Part shown: piece after piece, positions 1 to 9,868 of the stretch
Layout: each line of letters opens with the position of its first letter
Numbering within the stretch: the first letter of the stretch is position 1
Source of the DNA: Caldilineaceae bacterium
GTDB lineage: Bacteria > Chloroflexota > Anaerolineae > Caldilineales > Caldilineaceae
Assembly: GCA_019637645.1 (NCBI GenBank)
Contig: JAHBVH010000005.1
Location: forward strand, 1-64,000
Direction: 5' to 3'
Length of the DNA stretch: 64,000 bases
The notes under the pieces: generated by a model
Told to the model about the DNA's origin: nothing
The model's database searches: none
The model's input: only the letters and a program-made list of their open reading frames with translations
Made by a program: the position numbers and the translations under genes

Positions 1-46
1 CTACAATATCCGGGAATCCAGCTATTCGATCTATACTTCGCTCTGT

Positions 47-102
47 ATGAAAACCGGAGTTTCGATCTTGCGTAATACCACTTGGTAAACTCCGGTTTTC
101 AT
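47..102. repeat. Palindromic intergenic element
   Basis: A perfect 16-bp inverted repeat (47-62 with 87-102) encloses a 24-nt loop that contains GCGTAATACCACTTGG. The GCGTAA core and the ACCGG-containing arms resemble the dispersed palindromes found elsewhere in the window (14.1, 28.3, 34.2, 48.4 and 53.1 kb). It lies directly upstream of a headless PIN gene, so its insertion or recombination there may have removed the 5' part of that gene. Confidence 0.7.
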
Positions 103-123
103 CACAACCGCAGTATAACACCC

Positions 124-303
124 AGAATCGCTGTGGAATCGACGCAACTCCCAGGTACATTTCACCGTGATCCCGCTGATCAAATCATCGTTGCAACGGC
201 GCGAGTACATGGCCTTGCCCTGTTGACAGCCGATGGAAAAATTCGCGATTATCCTCATATAGATCTTGCCACTCGCATCAGAAATGATGCCACTGAAAAG
301 TAA
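124..303 (+). pseudogene. VapC-type PIN toxin, C-terminal fragment
   Basis: The readable frame encodes the C-terminal half of a PIN-domain ribonuclease: the LPGTFHRDPADQIIVATAR motif, with its acidic active-site residues, followed by LLTADGKIRDYP. A complete VapC is about 125-135 residues and starts with a hydrophobic strand plus the first catalytic Asp. Both are missing here, and no antitoxin is seen upstream. The fragment begins right after the palindrome at 47-102. It is read as a decayed toxin gene; a small possibility is that the gene was complete before that repeat inserted. No function is expected. Confidence 0.6.
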
Positions 304-329
304 ATGATGTAGGGAAAATATGGGTGGGA

Positions 330-473
330 TGTCGAGCCAATGAGATCGCGCCAGTGACATTCGTCGCCAAAGAGCGCAACGGCCCCGGCGAGATCGGATT
401 GGGCTAGTGCGCGTTCCAGTTGGGCCAGCTACTGCGTGGCCTGGGTGGTGGTAGGATCGTTGATGGCGTTCAT
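330..473 (-). pseudogene. Flavin monooxygenase N-terminal relic
   Basis: On the minus strand an ATG at 473 has an AGGG just upstream and opens a frame that hits an in-frame TAG after 14 codons. It then continues as LERALAQSDLAGAVALF and ECHWRDLI before homology is lost. This resembles the N-terminal segment of the NAD(P)/FAD flavoprotein monooxygenases that begin with a SnoaL-like stretch ending in HWRDL. Nothing of the Rossmann domains follows. It is taken as a short relic. The remainder of 303-768 holds only this relic and the hsd promoter. Confidence 0.35.
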
Positions 474-639
474 GTGGATACCCTTTGTAAGGGTTTGTGA
501 TTTGTGATTGGCGAGCACCAAAATCCGTCGCGAGTGGTGGGCACCCACCCTTTTGGTGGAGTATAAAAGAGATCGGCCGATCTGCCAACCGGCGTATATT
601 GCCAGTGGATCTAGGTGATGGGACGCAAGTGATCGGGGA

Positions 640-669
640 TTGACAACGGTTGCGGGGCTTGGGTATACT
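640..669 (+). promoter_or_regulatory. Sigma-70 promoter for the hsd operon
   Basis: TTGACA (640-645) and TATACT (664-669) are separated by 18 bp, about 100 bp before hsdM. The spacer, ACGGTTGCGGGGCTTGGG, is almost the same as that of the promoter at 10372-10400, so the two promoters are duplicates flanking the defence island. Confidence 0.65.
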
Positions 670-768
670 GGAGTTCTCCGGCGAGCTTGCGTCATCGTAA
701 AGTGTCTTGGCGATCTGCGCGCACTGACCGCGGCAATATCTTAAACATCTTGAAACAGGAATTAGATA

Positions 769-2325
769 ATGACAAGTACCCAACAACGGGCCGAACTGCA
801 ACGCCAAATCTGGCAAATCGCGAATGATGTGCGCGGCTCAGTCGATGGCTGGGATTTTAAACAATATGTCTTAGGCACGTTGTTCTATCGGTTTATTAGC
901 GAAAACTTTGCCAGTTACATTGAAGGGGGGGATGAAAGCATTGAGTATGCCAAGCTCCCCGATGAGGTTATCACCCCAGCCATCAAAGACGATGCCATTA
1001 AAACCAAGGGATATTTCATCTACCCCAGCCAGCTCTTTGCCAACCTTGCCGCTAACGCCAACAACAACCCCAACCTAAACACCGACTTAGCCGCGATCTT
1101 TGCCGCCATTGAAAGCTCGGCCAATGGCTACCCCTCCGAGCGAGATATTAAAGGGCTGTTTGCTGATTTTGATACCACCAGCAACCGCCTGGGCAACACA
1201 GTGATCGACAAAAACAGCCGTCTGGCCGCCGTGTTGAAAGGGGTGGCGGGGCTGCGTTTTGGCAAATTCCAAGATAACCACATCGACCTCTTTGGTGATG
1301 CCTACGAGTTTTTGATCTCGAACTATGCCGCTAACGCGGGTAAATCGGGGGGCGAATTTTTCACCCCGCAAGCGGTCTCCCGGCTGATTGCCCAACTGGC
1401 GCTGCACCAGCAAACCACCGTCAATAAAATTTACGACCCCGCGGCCGGCTCCGGCTCGCTCTTGTTACAAGCGAAAAAACAGTTTGACGCCCATCTCATC
1501 GAAGAGGGCTTTTTTGGTCAGGAAATTAACCACACCACCTATAACCTGGCCCGCATGAACATGTTTTTGCACAACATTAACTACGACAAGTTCAACATCG
1601 CGCTGGGCAACACCCTGCTCGATCCCCAATTTGGTGCGGAAAAACCCTTTGATGCGATTGTCTCGAACCCGCCCTATTCGGTGACCTGGATTGGCAGCGA
1701 CGACCCCACCCTGATCAACGACGAACGCTTTGCCCCCGCCGGCGTGTTAGCGCCCAAGTCCAAAGCCGACTTTGCCTTTGTGCTCCATGCGCTGAGCTAT
1801 TTGTCGAGCAAAGGACGGGCCGCGATTGTCTGCTTCCCCGGTATTTTTTACCGTGGTGGGGCCGAGCAGAAAATTCGCCAATATTTGGTCGATAACAACT
1901 ATGTGGAAACGGTGATTGCGTTGGCCCCCAACCTCTTTTACGGCACCTCGATTGCCGTCAATATCCTGGTGCTTTCCAAACACAAAGCCGACACCCAAAC
2001 CCAGTTTATGGATGCCAGCGGCCTCTTTAAGAAGGAGACCAATAACAACACGCTCACCGACCAGCACATCGCGCAAATGATGCAGGCGTTTGCGGATAAA
2101 GCCAATGTTGCCCATTTTGCCCAATCGGTGGCCTACGACGCCATCGTCGCCAACGCCTATAACCTATCGGTCAGTTCCTATGTGGAAGCCGAAGACACCC
2201 GCGAACAGATTGATATTACCAAGCTCAATGCCGAGCTGAAAACCACGGTGGCGAAAATTGACCAACTCCGCACTGCGATTGATGCCATTGTGGCCGAGCT
2301 TGAAGGCGAGGAGATTGAGGCATGA
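769..2325 (+). CDS. hsdM: Type I restriction-modification DNA methyltransferase subunit M
   Basis: Adenine-N6 methyltransferase subunit of a Type I system; with HsdS it forms the M2S methylase and with HsdR the full restriction complex. The 518-aa length is typical. An N-terminal HsdM helical domain (about 5-160) precedes the N6_Mtase domain. The SAM-binding motif DPAAGSGS is at 223-230, preceded by GGEFFTP at 194-200, and the catalytic NPPY is at 300-303. The ATG at 769 has a weak ACAGGA before it. Its stop overlaps the start of hsdS by four bases (ATGA), which indicates translational coupling. The resemblance to the Type IC family fits the TAEL repeats in hsdS and the prr-like gene order. 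Confidence 0.95.
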   Translation: MTSTQQRAELQRQIWQIANDVRGSVDGWDFKQYVLGTLFYRFISENFASYIEGGDESIEYAKLPDEVITPAIKDDAIKTKGYFIYPSQLFANLAANANNNPNLNTDLAAIFAAIESSANGYPSERDIKGLFADFDTTSNRLGNTVIDKNSRLAAVLKGVAGLRFGKFQDNHIDLFGDAYEFLISNYAANAGKSGGEFFTPQAVSRLIAQLALHQQTTVNKIYDPAAGSGSLLLQAKKQFDAHLIEEGFFGQEINHTTYNLARMNMFLHNINYDKFNIALGNTLLDPQFGAEKPFDAIVSNPPYSVTWIGSDDPTLINDERFAPAGVLAPKSKADFAFVLHALSYLSSKGRAAIVCFPGIFYRGGAEQKIRQYLVDNNYVETVIALAPNLFYGTSIAVNILVLSKHKADTQTQFMDASGLFKKETNNNTLTDQHIAQMMQAFADKANVAHFAQSVAYDAIVANAYNLSVSSYVEAEDTREQIDITKLNAELKTTVAKIDQLRTAIDAIVAELEGEEIEA

Positions 2326-3566
2326 GTTATTTGAGCTTTATGGAGAAGCTGCTGGATGGGGGGGCCGTAGAGTGGAAGACACTAGGGGAAGTAACGGAGT
2401 ACGAACAACCAACAAAATATCTCGTCAAATCGCCTAATTATAGCGATGGATTTGCTATTCCAGTTTTAACGGCAGGTAAAACTTTTATCTTAGGACACAC
2501 TGACGAAACTGAAGGTGTTTACAAAGCATCAGAGTATCCCGTTATTATTTTTGATGATTTTACAACCGCAAACAAATGGGTTGATTTTGATTTCAAAGCC
2601 AAATCATCGGCAATGAAGATGATTACATCAAAAGATGAATCTGAGGTTTTGTTGAAATATGTTTATTATTGGCTAAATACATTACCTAATGAACTGAGTG
2701 AGGGTGACCATAAACGTCACTGGATAAGTAATTTTTCCAATAAGCAAATCCCCATCCCACCTCCTGTCATCCAAGCGGAAATCGTCCGCATTTTGGACAC
2801 GTTCACAGCGCTCACAGCCGAACTCACAGCCGAACTCACAGCGCGCGAAAAGCAATACACCTACTATCGCGACCAACTCTTAACCTTTGCCGAAGGGGAA
2901 GTGGAGTGGAAGACGTTGGGGGAGGTTGGCGAGTTTATTCGCGGAAAACGTTTTACAAAAGCTGATTATGTGGATAACGGTGTCAGCGTCATCCACTATG
3001 GCGAAATTTACACACAATATGGAGTATCAACCAACCATGCAATTTCACAGGTTCGTGCGGATATGGCATCCTCGTTGCGTTATGCAGAACCTGGAGACGT
3101 TATATTCACAGATGTTGGAGAGACTGTCGATGAAGTTGGTAAGGCTGTGGCATGGCTAGGAAGTGAAAAAGTAGCTATTCACGATCACTGTTATGCCTTC
3201 CGTCATCCGATGAATCCGAAATATATTTCCTATTACATGCAAACAACTGTATTCATTGCCGAAAAAGCAAAATATGTAGCCCGAACGAAAGTTAACACAC
3301 TGTTAATTAAAGGTTTTTCACAAATCCGTATTCCAATTCCATCCCCTGCCGAGCAAGCCCGCATCGTTGCCATCCTCGATAAATTCGACACCTTAGCCAA
3401 CTCCATCAGCGCAGGCCTGCCCCGTGAAATTGCATTGCGCCAACAGCAATATGAATATTACCGCGAGCAGTTGTTAAGCTTTCCTCTATTCCCCTCCCCC
3501 GGAGGGGTGCCCGAAGGGCGGGGTGGTGCGGGTGGTGCGGGTGGTGCGAAAGGGGTATCGGTGTAA
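2322..3566 (+). CDS. hsdS: Type I restriction specificity subunit S, altered C-terminus
   Basis: DNA-recognition subunit with two target-recognition domains (about 15-145 and 200-340), each followed by a conserved helical region. The central one contains TAEL repeats and ends in [11 protein letters not shown]; the distal one ends in [11 protein letters not shown]. The TRDs are AT-rich compared with hsdM, as is usual for swapped recognition domains. After residue ~386 the frame runs into a GC-rich repeat and gains a foreign Gly/Pro-rich tail of about 27 residues before stopping at 3566. The expected natural end ([11 protein letters not shown], stop at 3817) is still present downstream at 3746-3817. 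The conserved core is intact, so the protein may still work. Confidence 0.9.
   Translation: MSYLSFMEKLLDGGAVEWKTLGEVTEYEQPTKYLVKSPNYSDGFAIPVLTAGKTFILGHTDETEGVYKASEYPVIIFDDFTTANKWVDFDFKAKSSAMKMITSKDESEVLLKYVYYWLNTLPNELSEGDHKRHWISNFSNKQIPIPPPVIQAEIVRILDTFTALTAELTAELTAREKQYTYYRDQLLTFAEGEVEWKTLGEVGEFIRGKRFTKADYVDNGVSVIHYGEIYTQYGVSTNHAISQVRADMASSLRYAEPGDVIFTDVGETVDEVGKAVAWLGSEKVAIHDHCYAFRHPMNPKYISYYMQTTVFIAEKAKYVARTKVNTLLIKGFSQIRIPIPSPAEQARIVAILDKFDTLANSISAGLPREIALRQQQYEYYREQLLSFPLFPSPGGVPEGRGGAGGAGGAKGVSV
2811..2834 (+). repeat. TAEL-encoding 12-bp repeats in hsdS
   Basis: Two perfect tandem copies of CTCACAGCCGAA are flanked by degenerate partial copies and encode the series [15 protein letters not shown] in the central spacer. 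In the Type IC enzymes EcoR124I and EcoDXXI/EcoR124II, two versus three TAEL copies change the spacing between the half-sites. The same switch is inferred to be possible here. Confidence 0.8.
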
Positions 3567-3700
3567 TGATGCGGGCAATTAAAAAACACCACCCCGGCAG
3601 GCTGCGCCTGCCACCCCTCCGGAGGAGGGGAATAGGTATACGATTCCGACTCAGCCATTCCCCGCCCTTGGAGGGGTGCCCGAAGGGCGGGGTGGTTCTT
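3487..3700. repeat. DUF559-associated GC-rich palindromic repeats
   Basis: Three related blocks read CCCCTCC-GGAGGGG, GGTGCCCGAAGGGCGGGG and ACCACCCCGGCAGGC in both orientations (about 3487-3545, 3586-3633 and 3657-3699). The first also carries GGGTGGTGC triplications. The same family surrounds the complete DUF559 gene at 5013-5161 and 5517-5580. These blocks supply the foreign tail of hsdS and separate it from its original 3' end. Confidence 0.75.
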
Positions 3701-3817
3701 GTGCGTAATACAAAAAAATACAAATCCTTATCCTACAATCCAGCCTTGCGCCAACAGCAATACGAGTATTATCGCGAGCAGCTGTTAAGCTTTCCCAAAG
3801 TAGCGGGGGAGGCATAG
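3701..3817 (+). pseudogene. DUF559 head fused to a duplicated hsdS tail
   Basis: Positions 3701-3750 match the first ~17 codons of the DUF559 gene at 5162 (RNTKKYKSLSYNPALR). The frame then switches, at a shared TTGCGC, into a second copy of the hsdS distal region ([16 protein letters not shown]) followed by PKVAGEA and a stop. Compared with 3435-3484, the hsdS copy differs at four positions, all synonymous. It therefore did not arise from a simple recent duplication; recombination with a second hsdS allele is a better explanation. No obvious start serves it, so it is a recombination scar and not a working gene. Confidence 0.7.
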
Positions 3818-3818
3818 T

Positions 3819-4982
3819 ATGGGGCAATCGTTAACTGAAGTTGCACAGCAACTAAAAAATGCTGAACATAGAACCAGGGCAGCAACTGCAACAACTTCCG
3901 AGGTAAAAGTACAGCTTATCTATGCGTTTAATGGCAGCGGTAAAACCCGACTATCACGTGAATTCAAACAGTTAATCGCCCCAAAGACGTATGACGATGA
4001 AGAGGCTGAAGACATCGAGTTAGCGCGCACAAAAATCCTCTATTACAATGCCTTTACGGAAGATTTGTTCTACTGGGACAATGATTTAGCGCGTGATACC
4101 GAGCCGAAGTTAAAAATTCAGCCGAACTCGTTTACGCCGTGGGTGCTGCAAGAGCAAGGTCAAGACCAAAACATTATTACCCATTTTCAGCGCTACACCG
4201 ATGAAAAATTAATGCCCCGCTTTAGTCCAGATTTCTCTGCCGTCACCTTCTCCTTTGAACGGGGTAATGCCGAACAAACCGCCAACATAAAAATTTCAAA
4301 AGGTGAAGAAAGTAACTTTATTTGGAGCATCTTTTACAGTCTGCTTGTGCAAGTCATCGATGTGCTAAATGTCGCCGAACCAAGCGAACGTGAAACCGAT
4401 CAGTTCAATCAGTTGGAATATGTCTTTGTGGATGACCCTGTTAGCTCCTTAGATGAAAACCATTTGATGCAACTGGCGGTAGATTTGGCGCAACTGATTA
4501 GAGCTAGTCGCTCAGACCTTAAATTTATTATCACGACCCATAACCCGCTTTTTTATAATGTGCTACACAATGAGTTCAAGGACGCTATAAGTAAAAAATA
4601 TCTTCTGAAAAAACGGGACAATGGGAAATTTGATTTAGTCGCCCAATCCAATGATTCACCATTTTCGTATCATCTTTATCTCAAAGCAGAACTTGAAAAA
4701 GCGATAGCGACGGGCCAGTTGCACAAGTACCACTTTAATTTTCTCAGAAATATTTTAGAAAAAACCTGCACATTTCTAGGTCATGAAAATTGGGGAAACC
4801 TATTACCGCCAGCGGGTGATGGGAGGCAGAATCCTTATGAGACACGAATCATTAATATCTCTAGCCACTCTAAGCATGCTGGTGAAGAAGTGACTGAGCT
4901 GACAGACGATGATAAGCGTGTTTTGGGCTACTTGGTAAAGCAGATGAATGAAATGTATCGCTTCAGGTCGAGTGCTCGCTGA
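3819..4982 (+). CDS. prrC: PrrC-type anticodon nuclease (restriction-linked tRNA ribonuclease)
   Basis: 387 aa, close to the 396 aa of E. coli PrrC and very similar to it throughout as I recall that sequence. The N-terminal ABC-like ATPase has Walker A AFNGSGKT (36-43), the motif [16 protein letters not shown] (75-90), signature-like SKGEESNF (160-167), Walker [15 protein letters not shown] (202-215) and H-loop His241. The C-terminal ACNase domain keeps the catalytic arrangement Arg310-x3-Glu314 ... His350 (R320, E324 and H356 in E. coli). In E. coli the protein is held silent by the Type Ic enzyme EcoprrI and cleaves the tRNA-Lys anticodon loop when phage T4 Stp inhibits that enzyme. GGGGGAGG precedes the ATG. 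The original hsdS stop is one base away, so hsdM-hsdS-prrC-hsdR was a single operon. Confidence 0.9.
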   Translation: MGQSLTEVAQQLKNAEHRTRAATATTSEVKVQLIYAFNGSGKTRLSREFKQLIAPKTYDDEEAEDIELARTKILYYNAFTEDLFYWDNDLARDTEPKLKIQPNSFTPWVLQEQGQDQNIITHFQRYTDEKLMPRFSPDFSAVTFSFERGNAEQTANIKISKGEESNFIWSIFYSLLVQVIDVLNVAEPSERETDQFNQLEYVFVDDPVSSLDENHLMQLAVDLAQLIRASRSDLKFIITTHNPLFYNVLHNEFKDAISKKYLLKKRDNGKFDLVAQSNDSPFSYHLYLKAELEKAIATGQLHKYHFNFLRNILEKTCTFLGHENWGNLLPPAGDGRQNPYETRIINISSHSKHAGEEVTELTDDDKRVLGYLVKQMNEMYRFRSSAR

Positions 4983-5012
4983 ATACAGAGATTAATTAAT
5001 TTACCACAGAGA

Positions 5013-5161
5013 CCACCCCGCCCTAGCGGGCACCCCTCCAGAGGAGGGGAATGGGGACGGATCTATTCCCCTCCTCTGGAGGGGTGGCAGGCGTAGCCTG
5101 CCGGGGTGGTTGTGGTGTGGAAGAAGTGGTAAAGCAGGCTACGCCTGCCGGGGTGGTTCTT
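5013..5161. repeat. DUF559-associated GC-rich repeats, upstream block
   Basis: Successive palindromic blocks are GACCACCCCGCCCTAGCGGG...GAGGAGGGGAATGG (5013-5053), TTCCCCTCCTCTGGAGGGG...CCGGGGTGGTTG (5065-5111) and GGCTACGCCTGCCGGGGTGGTTCTT (about 5133-5160). The last ends exactly at the DUF559 start, just as the block at 3657-3700 ends at the truncated DUF559 copy. Repeat and gene therefore appear to move as one unit. Confidence 0.75.
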
Positions 5162-5587
5162 ATGCGTAACACAAAAAAATACAAATCCTTACCCTATAAC
5201 CCAGCCTTGCGCGACAGAGCCAAGGCGCTCCGCAAGGCAGGTATCCTTCATGAAGCCCTGCTCTGGCTTCAGTTAAAAAGCAACAAGCTCAACGGTCTCG
5301 ACTTCGATCGCCAAAAAATTATTGGCAACTATATCGTCGATTTTTATTGTGCCGAAAAAGATGTGGTGATTGAAGTGGACGGCAGTTCCCACGATAGCAA
5401 ACAGCTAGAAGATGCCGAGCGAGATCAGTATTTGAATCACTTGGGGCTAACGGTGATCCGGCTGTCGGCAAAGGATGTGTTGCAGAATATGGAAGGTATT
5501 GTTGGTTATTTGAGAGACCACCCCGCCCTAGCGGGCACGCCTCCGGAGGAGGGGTGGCAGGCGCAGCCTGACGGGGTGGTAACGTAA
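5162..5587 (+). CDS. DUF559 (Vsr-like PD-(D/E)xK) nuclease
   Basis: 141 aa from the ATG at 5162, where conservation with the truncated copy at 3701 begins. The fold is that of DUF559/Vsr-like endonucleases: the RAKALRKAGILHEALLW helix, then DFDRQKIIGNYIVDFYC with its catalytic Asp, then VVIEVDGSSH with the E-x-D pair, and VIRLSAKDVL. The homologous part ends near YLRD; the last ~22 residues (HPALAGTPPEEGWQAQPDG) are read through a flanking repeat. It sits in the same direction between prrC and hsdR. The family's role is not established; a homing-like or repair nuclease is possible. The prrC-hsdR spacing suggests it was inserted into an existing operon. Confidence 0.8.
   Translation: MRNTKKYKSLPYNPALRDRAKALRKAGILHEALLWLQLKSNKLNGLDFDRQKIIGNYIVDFYCAEKDVVIEVDGSSHDSKQLEDAERDQYLNHLGLTVIRLSAKDVLQNMEGIVGYLRDHPALAGTPPEEGWQAQPDGVVT
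5517..5580. repeat. DUF559-associated GC-rich repeat, downstream block
   Basis: GACCACCCCGCCCTAGCGGG ... GGAGGAGGGGTGGCAGGC ... GACGGGGTGGT repeats the upstream block at 5013-5053 almost base for base in its first half. It forms the 3' end of the DUF559 reading frame, so the gene is bracketed by copies of one repeat family. Confidence 0.7.
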
Positions 5588-5622
5588 CGTGAAAAACTGC
5601 TGTAAAAAAGGGATGCTGAGGA

Positions 5623-8600
5623 ATGATTGAATACAAAGCCATTGCCGAATCAAACAGCTTTATCGTTCTAGATAAATACAACAAAGTGCTGCAACTCAAG
5701 GAATCCTATCAAAGCGAATATGCGCTTGAGGCTGAGTTCATCCGCGATCTGCAAAACCAGGCCTATGAATATCGGCCCGATTTAAACACCGCCGACAAAA
5801 TGCTGGCCAACGTGCGGGTGCAGTTGCAAGTGCTGAATCAGATGGCGTTTCTAGATGGGGAATGGCAACGCTTTGTGGAGAGCTATTTAGACAAACCCAG
5901 CGACAACAGCACCGAAAAAACGCGCAAAATTCACGACGACTATATCCACGATTTTGTCTTTGATGATGGGCATATCCAAAACATCTATCTATTGGATAAG
6001 CAAAACCTTGCCCGCAATAAAGTGCAGGTCATTAAACAGTTTGAGCAAAAAGGAACGCAGGCCAATCGCTACGATGTCACCATTTTGGTTAATGGGTTGC
6101 CCTTGGTGCAAATCGAGCTCAAAAAACGAGGGGTCGCCATTCGCGAAGCCTTTAACCAGGTCCACCGCTACAGTAAAGAAAGTTATAATGCCGACAACTC
6201 ACTGTTTAAGTATATCCAGCTTTTTGTGATTTCAAACGGCACCGATACCCGTTACTTTGCCAACACCACCAAGCGAGACAAAAATAGCTTTGATTTCACC
6301 ATGAATTGGGCAAGAGCCGATAACAGCCTGATCAAAGACTTAAAAGATTTTACCGCTACCTTCTTTCAAAAAAACACCTTGTTGCATGTGCTGATCAACT
6401 ATGCCGTCTTTGACGTTAGCGACACCTTGTTGATCATGCGCCCCTACCAAATTGCCGCCACCGAGCGCATTTTGTGGAAGATCAAAAGTGCGTATCACGC
6501 CAAAAATTGGAGCACCCCCGAAGGGGGGGGCTATATTTGGCATACCACCGGTTCGGGTAAAACCTTAACCAGCTTTAAAGCGGCGCGCCTGGCGACTGAG
6601 CTCGATTTTATTGATAAAGTCTTTTTTGTGGTTGACCGCAAAGATCTCGACTATCAAACGATGAAAGAGTACCAACGCTTTTCACCCGATAGCGTCAACG
6701 GCTACGACAGCACCGCCGGGCTCAAGCGTAACCTGGCGAAAGATGACAACAAAATCATCGTTACCACGATTCAAAAGTTGAACAACTTGATGAAAAGTGA
6801 AGGCGACTTGCCCATCTACACTAAGCAAGTGGTCTTTATTTTTGATGAGGCGCACCGTTCCCAGTTTGGTGAAGCCCAAAAAAATTTACAGAAAAAATTC
6901 AAAAAGTTCTATCAGTTTGGCTTCACGGGGACACCGATTTTCCCCCAAAATGCCCTGGGCGCAGAAACCACCGCCAGCGTCTTTGGCCGTGAGTTGCATT
7001 CGTATGTGATTACCGACGCCATTCGCGATGAAAAAGTGTTGAAATTCAAAGTCGATTACAACGATGTCCGCCCCCACTTTAAGGCGCTTGAAACCGAACA
7101 AGACGCGCAAAAACTGACCGCAGCCGAAAATCGACAAGCGTTATTGCATCCCGAGCGGATTCGCGAAATTGCCCAGTACATCCTACACGCCTTCAGGCAA
7201 AAAACCCATCGGCTCCAAGCGGGCGCGAAAGGCTTTAATGCCATGTTTGCGGTGAACAGTGTGGATGCCGCCAAACTGTACTATGAAGCGTTTAAGCGTT
7301 TACAGCAAGCGCATGACAAGCCGCTGCGGATTGCCACGATCTTCTCGTTCGCGGCCAATGAAGAACAAGACGCCATCGGGGAAATTCCTGATGAAAGCTT
7401 TGAACCTACGGCAATGGAGAGCAGCGCGAAAGAGTTTTTGAGCGCTGCCATTGCTGACTATAACGCAATGTTCAAGACCAATTACGGTGTTGATAGCCAA
7501 GCGTTTCAAAACTATTACCGCGACCTTGCCCAGCGGGTAATCAATCAAGACGTTGATTTGCTGATTGTGGTGGGCATGTTTTTAACCGGCTTTGATGCCC
7601 CCACGTTGAACACCTTATTCGTCGATAAAAACCTGCGCTACCACGGCTTGATGCAAGCCTATTCACGCACCAACCGCATTTATGACGCCACTAAGACCTT
7701 TGGCAATATCGTCACCTTCCGCGATTTAGAACAAGCGACCATTGATGCCATTACGTTATTTGGTGACAAGAACACCAAAAATGTGGTGCTGGAAAAGAGT
7801 TACAAAGAGTACATGGAAGGCTTTACCGATGTGGCGACGGGTGAAGCACGGCGTGGTTATTTAGAGGTGGTGGCGGAGTTACAACAACGCTTCCCCAACC
7901 CGGATGAAATTATTAGAGAAAATGATAAAAAAGCGTTCGCTAAATTATTTGGCGAATATTTGCGGGTCGAGAACGTACTGCAAAACTACGACGAATTTGC
8001 TGGCTTAAAAGCCCTGCAAAGCGTCGATCTCGCTGACTCAGAAGCGGTCGAAGCGTTTAAAGTAAAATACTATTTGACCGATGATGACCTAGCCGCCATG
8101 CAAGCGATTCCGGTACCAACCGAGCGCACAATTCAAGATTATCGCTCCACCTATAACGATATTCGTGATTGGCTGCGCCGCGAAAAAGCGGGCAACGAAA
8201 CCGACAGCGCTACGATTGACTGGGATGATGTGGTCTTTGAGGTGGATCTCCTCAAATCACAAGAGATTAACCTGGATTACATTCTGGAGTTGATCTTTGA
8301 ACACAATAAGAAAACGAAGGATAAGGCTGCTTTGGTGGAGGAGGTCCGCCGGTTAATTCGTGCCAGCCTGGGCAACCGCGCCAAAGAAAGTTTGATGGTA
8401 GATTTTATTAACCAAACCAACTTGGACAACATTCCCGACAAAGCGAGCATTATTGAGGCTTTCTTTACCTTTGCGCAAGTTGAGCAACACCGTGAAGCAG
8501 CGGAATTGATTAGCGCTGAGCAGCTGAATGTAGAAGCCGCTAAACGTTATATCACGGCATCGTTAAAACGTGAATATGCCAGCGAAAACGGCACAGAACT

Positions 8601-8721
8601 CAATGCAGTTCTGCCCAAAATGAGTCCGCTTAATCCGCAATACTTAAGCAAAAAACAGACTGTTTTCCAAAAAATTTCCGCTTTTGTTGAGAAGTTTAAA
8701 GGCGTGGGCGGGCAGGTTTAA
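5623..8721 (+). CDS. hsdR: Type I restriction endonuclease and translocase subunit R
   Basis: 1032 aa, the usual HsdR length. The N-terminal PD-(D/E)xK nuclease has [19 protein letters not shown] (about 146-166, with the E-x-K pair). The SF2 motor has Walker A TTGSGKT (about 308-314), DEAH (about 407-410) and motif III GFTGTP, followed by a second RecA domain with [14 protein letters not shown] and YSRTNR. The C-terminal helical region (GLKALQSV onwards) binds the methylase. The ATG at 5623 follows a GAGGA. It lies 35 bp after DUF559 and is probably still co-transcribed from the hsd promoter. It converges on the HigA-like gene with a 28-bp gap. Confidence 0.95.
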   Translation: MIEYKAIAESNSFIVLDKYNKVLQLKESYQSEYALEAEFIRDLQNQAYEYRPDLNTADKMLANVRVQLQVLNQMAFLDGEWQRFVESYLDKPSDNSTEKTRKIHDDYIHDFVFDDGHIQNIYLLDKQNLARNKVQVIKQFEQKGTQANRYDVTILVNGLPLVQIELKKRGVAIREAFNQVHRYSKESYNADNSLFKYIQLFVISNGTDTRYFANTTKRDKNSFDFTMNWARADNSLIKDLKDFTATFFQKNTLLHVLINYAVFDVSDTLLIMRPYQIAATERILWKIKSAYHAKNWSTPEGGGYIWHTTGSGKTLTSFKAARLATELDFIDKVFFVVDRKDLDYQTMKEYQRFSPDSVNGYDSTAGLKRNLAKDDNKIIVTTIQKLNNLMKSEGDLPIYTKQVVFIFDEAHRSQFGEAQKNLQKKFKKFYQFGFTGTPIFPQNALGAETTASVFGRELHSYVITDAIRDEKVLKFKVDYNDVRPHFKALETEQDAQKLTAAENRQALLHPERIREIAQYILHAFRQKTHRLQAGAKGFNAMFAVNSVDAAKLYYEAFKRLQQAHDKPLRIATIFSFAANEEQDAIGEIPDESFEPTAMESSAKEFLSAAIADYNAMFKTNYGVDSQAFQNYYRDLAQRVINQDVDLLIVVGMFLTGFDAPTLNTLFVDKNLRYHGLMQAYSRTNRIYDATKTFGNIVTFRDLEQATIDAITLFGDKNTKNVVLEKSYKEYMEGFTDVATGEARRGYLEVVAELQQRFPNPDEIIRENDKKAFAKLFGEYLRVENVLQNYDEFAGLKALQSVDLADSEAVEAFKVKYYLTDDDLAAMQAIPVPTERTIQDYRSTYNDIRDWLRREKAGNETDSATIDWDDVVFEVDLLKSQEINLDYILELIFEHNKKTKDKAALVEEVRRLIRASLGNRAKESLMVDFINQTNLDNIPDKASIIEAFFTFAQVEQHREAAELISAEQLNVEAAKRYITASLKREYASENGTELNAVLPKMSPLNPQYLSKKQTVFQKISAFVEKFKGVGGQV

Positions 8722-8749
8722 TCCATGTATTGTTGCGCGATTCTCCATC

Positions 8750-9868
8750 CTATCCTATTGTTAACAAATTCGCCCACACAAACTTAACTTTCAGCTCGTT
8801 ACAATGAGAAAACGGCAAAACTTTATCGTGCTGGAGCCGCCCCACAACGATGCCTGGTGCGATATTCTGGTCTGTGGCAAACTGACGGATATCGGCCTTG
8901 CTAAAGGTTTTCCGGGTCGAAACAAATTTTTGGTAAGCCGTAGGATCGATCAACAAGTTCGCGGCAAATTGATTCGCTTCGCGTTCTTTCTGTTCGCTAC
9001 GTTCAGGATCGGCTGTATTCTCATCCTCAATAAAAACATCTTTTTTGCCATGGCGCAGAATATGGCCGGCTTCGTGGAAGAACGAAAACCAAAATTGACC
9101 ATCTTCTTTATCGCGTAGACTTAGTTGGAGCAAGGCCTTTTCGGCTGTAATCCAGCGGGTTGCACCGCTGACCTTGGTTTGCTTGAGCTGTGGCACTAAC
9201 ACGAGTGCAACCCCTGAAGCCGCGCAAAGCTCGGTTGCTCTATCAACAAAGACAGCAGGAGACGCAACAGTCAACTTGCGAATTTCGATCAGTGCGGCCT
9301 GAAAGTGCTGCGCATCAAAGGGGTGGCAATAGAGATGCTGCGCCTCTAATTCGCCTTTGCGTAACCACGCGGCCAGGGCTTCGGGTGTGCTGGAATAGGC
9401 GAGCGACTTGCGGAAAGCCACTTGGGGATTTAGCCAAACTTCATTCCACTGCTTGGGCGATGCAACCCCGAAAAAGTTGAGTAGCTCCTCGATTTGTGCG
9501 ATACTGTCGCTCATCTTGCGAATCCAGCCACGCTTGACCATTTCCGCAACGGGCATGCGTGCCAGCCAATCCGTACTTCCTTCTAAGCGCGTGCGTTCTG
9601 TGGAACGGGCCAACGCTTCACGGTACTGCTGTTCGCGATTCATCCAAAAGCGCGCGGGAACGCCCAGAACTCGCTCTAGCTGGAGGGCTGTTTCCGGCGT
9701 AATGGCTGCCTTGCCGTTAATAATTTCGTTCACGGTTTTCTTGGGGCGTCCCATCCGTTCTGCCAGCTCGGCTTGGCTCATCCCATAAGATTCTATCGTT
9801 TCCAACACGGTCTCGCCGGGGTATGAGACCATATCTGGCATGTAGCTATTTTTGATCTGACTATTCAT
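8750..9868 (-). CDS. HigA-like antitoxin fused to ImmA/IrrE metallopeptidase
   Basis: 372 aa. An N-terminal XRE/HigA-type helix-turn-helix (about 18-75: YPGETVLETIESYGMSQAEL ... ARFWMNRE) is joined to an ImmA/IrrE-type zinc peptidase domain with the HEAGH metal motif and a downstream glutamate in KEREANQFAANLL. It follows the HigB-like gene with an 8-bp overlap, so translation is coupled. By analogy it should bind and repress its own promoter and neutralise the toxin; the peptidase may cleave a partner under stress. The ATG at 9868 is the first in frame. Fusions of HigA with a peptidase domain are common among host-inhibition antitoxins. Confidence 0.85.
   Translation of the reverse strand: MNSQIKNSYMPDMVSYPGETVLETIESYGMSQAELAERMGRPKKTVNEIINGKAAITPETALQLERVLGVPARFWMNREQQYREALARSTERTRLEGSTDWLARMPVAEMVKRGWIRKMSDSIAQIEELLNFFGVASPKQWNEVWLNPQVAFRKSLAYSSTPEALAAWLRKGELEAQHLYCHPFDAQHFQAALIEIRKLTVASPAVFVDRATELCAASGVALVLVPQLKQTKVSGATRWITAEKALLQLSLRDKEDGQFWFSFFHEAGHILRHGKKDVFIEDENTADPERSEQKEREANQFAANLLIDPTAYQKFVSTRKTFSKADIRQFATDQNIAPGIVVGRLQHDKVLPFSHCNELKVKFVWANLLTIG

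Noticed and set aside
31..816. Long open frame on the minus strand across the hsd promoter region
   Set aside because: No domain is recognisable, it runs through the palindrome and across the hsdM start, and composition is not coding-like; only the short monooxygenase relic inside another frame is credible.
3566..3817. Possible separate 83-aa gene after hsdS
   Set aside because: It consists of repeat sequence, a DUF559 head and a duplicated hsdS tail; a recombination scar explains it better.
3819..4982. Generic AAA ATPase or RloC instead of PrrC
   Set aside because: RloC is about twice as long with a coiled-coil/zinc hook; size, ATPase motifs and the Arg-x3-Glu...His set fit PrrC.
3487..5580. 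CRISPR or integron repeats near prrC
   Set aside because: The blocks are palindromic, irregularly spaced and tied to DUF559, with no spacers, integrase or attC-like structure.
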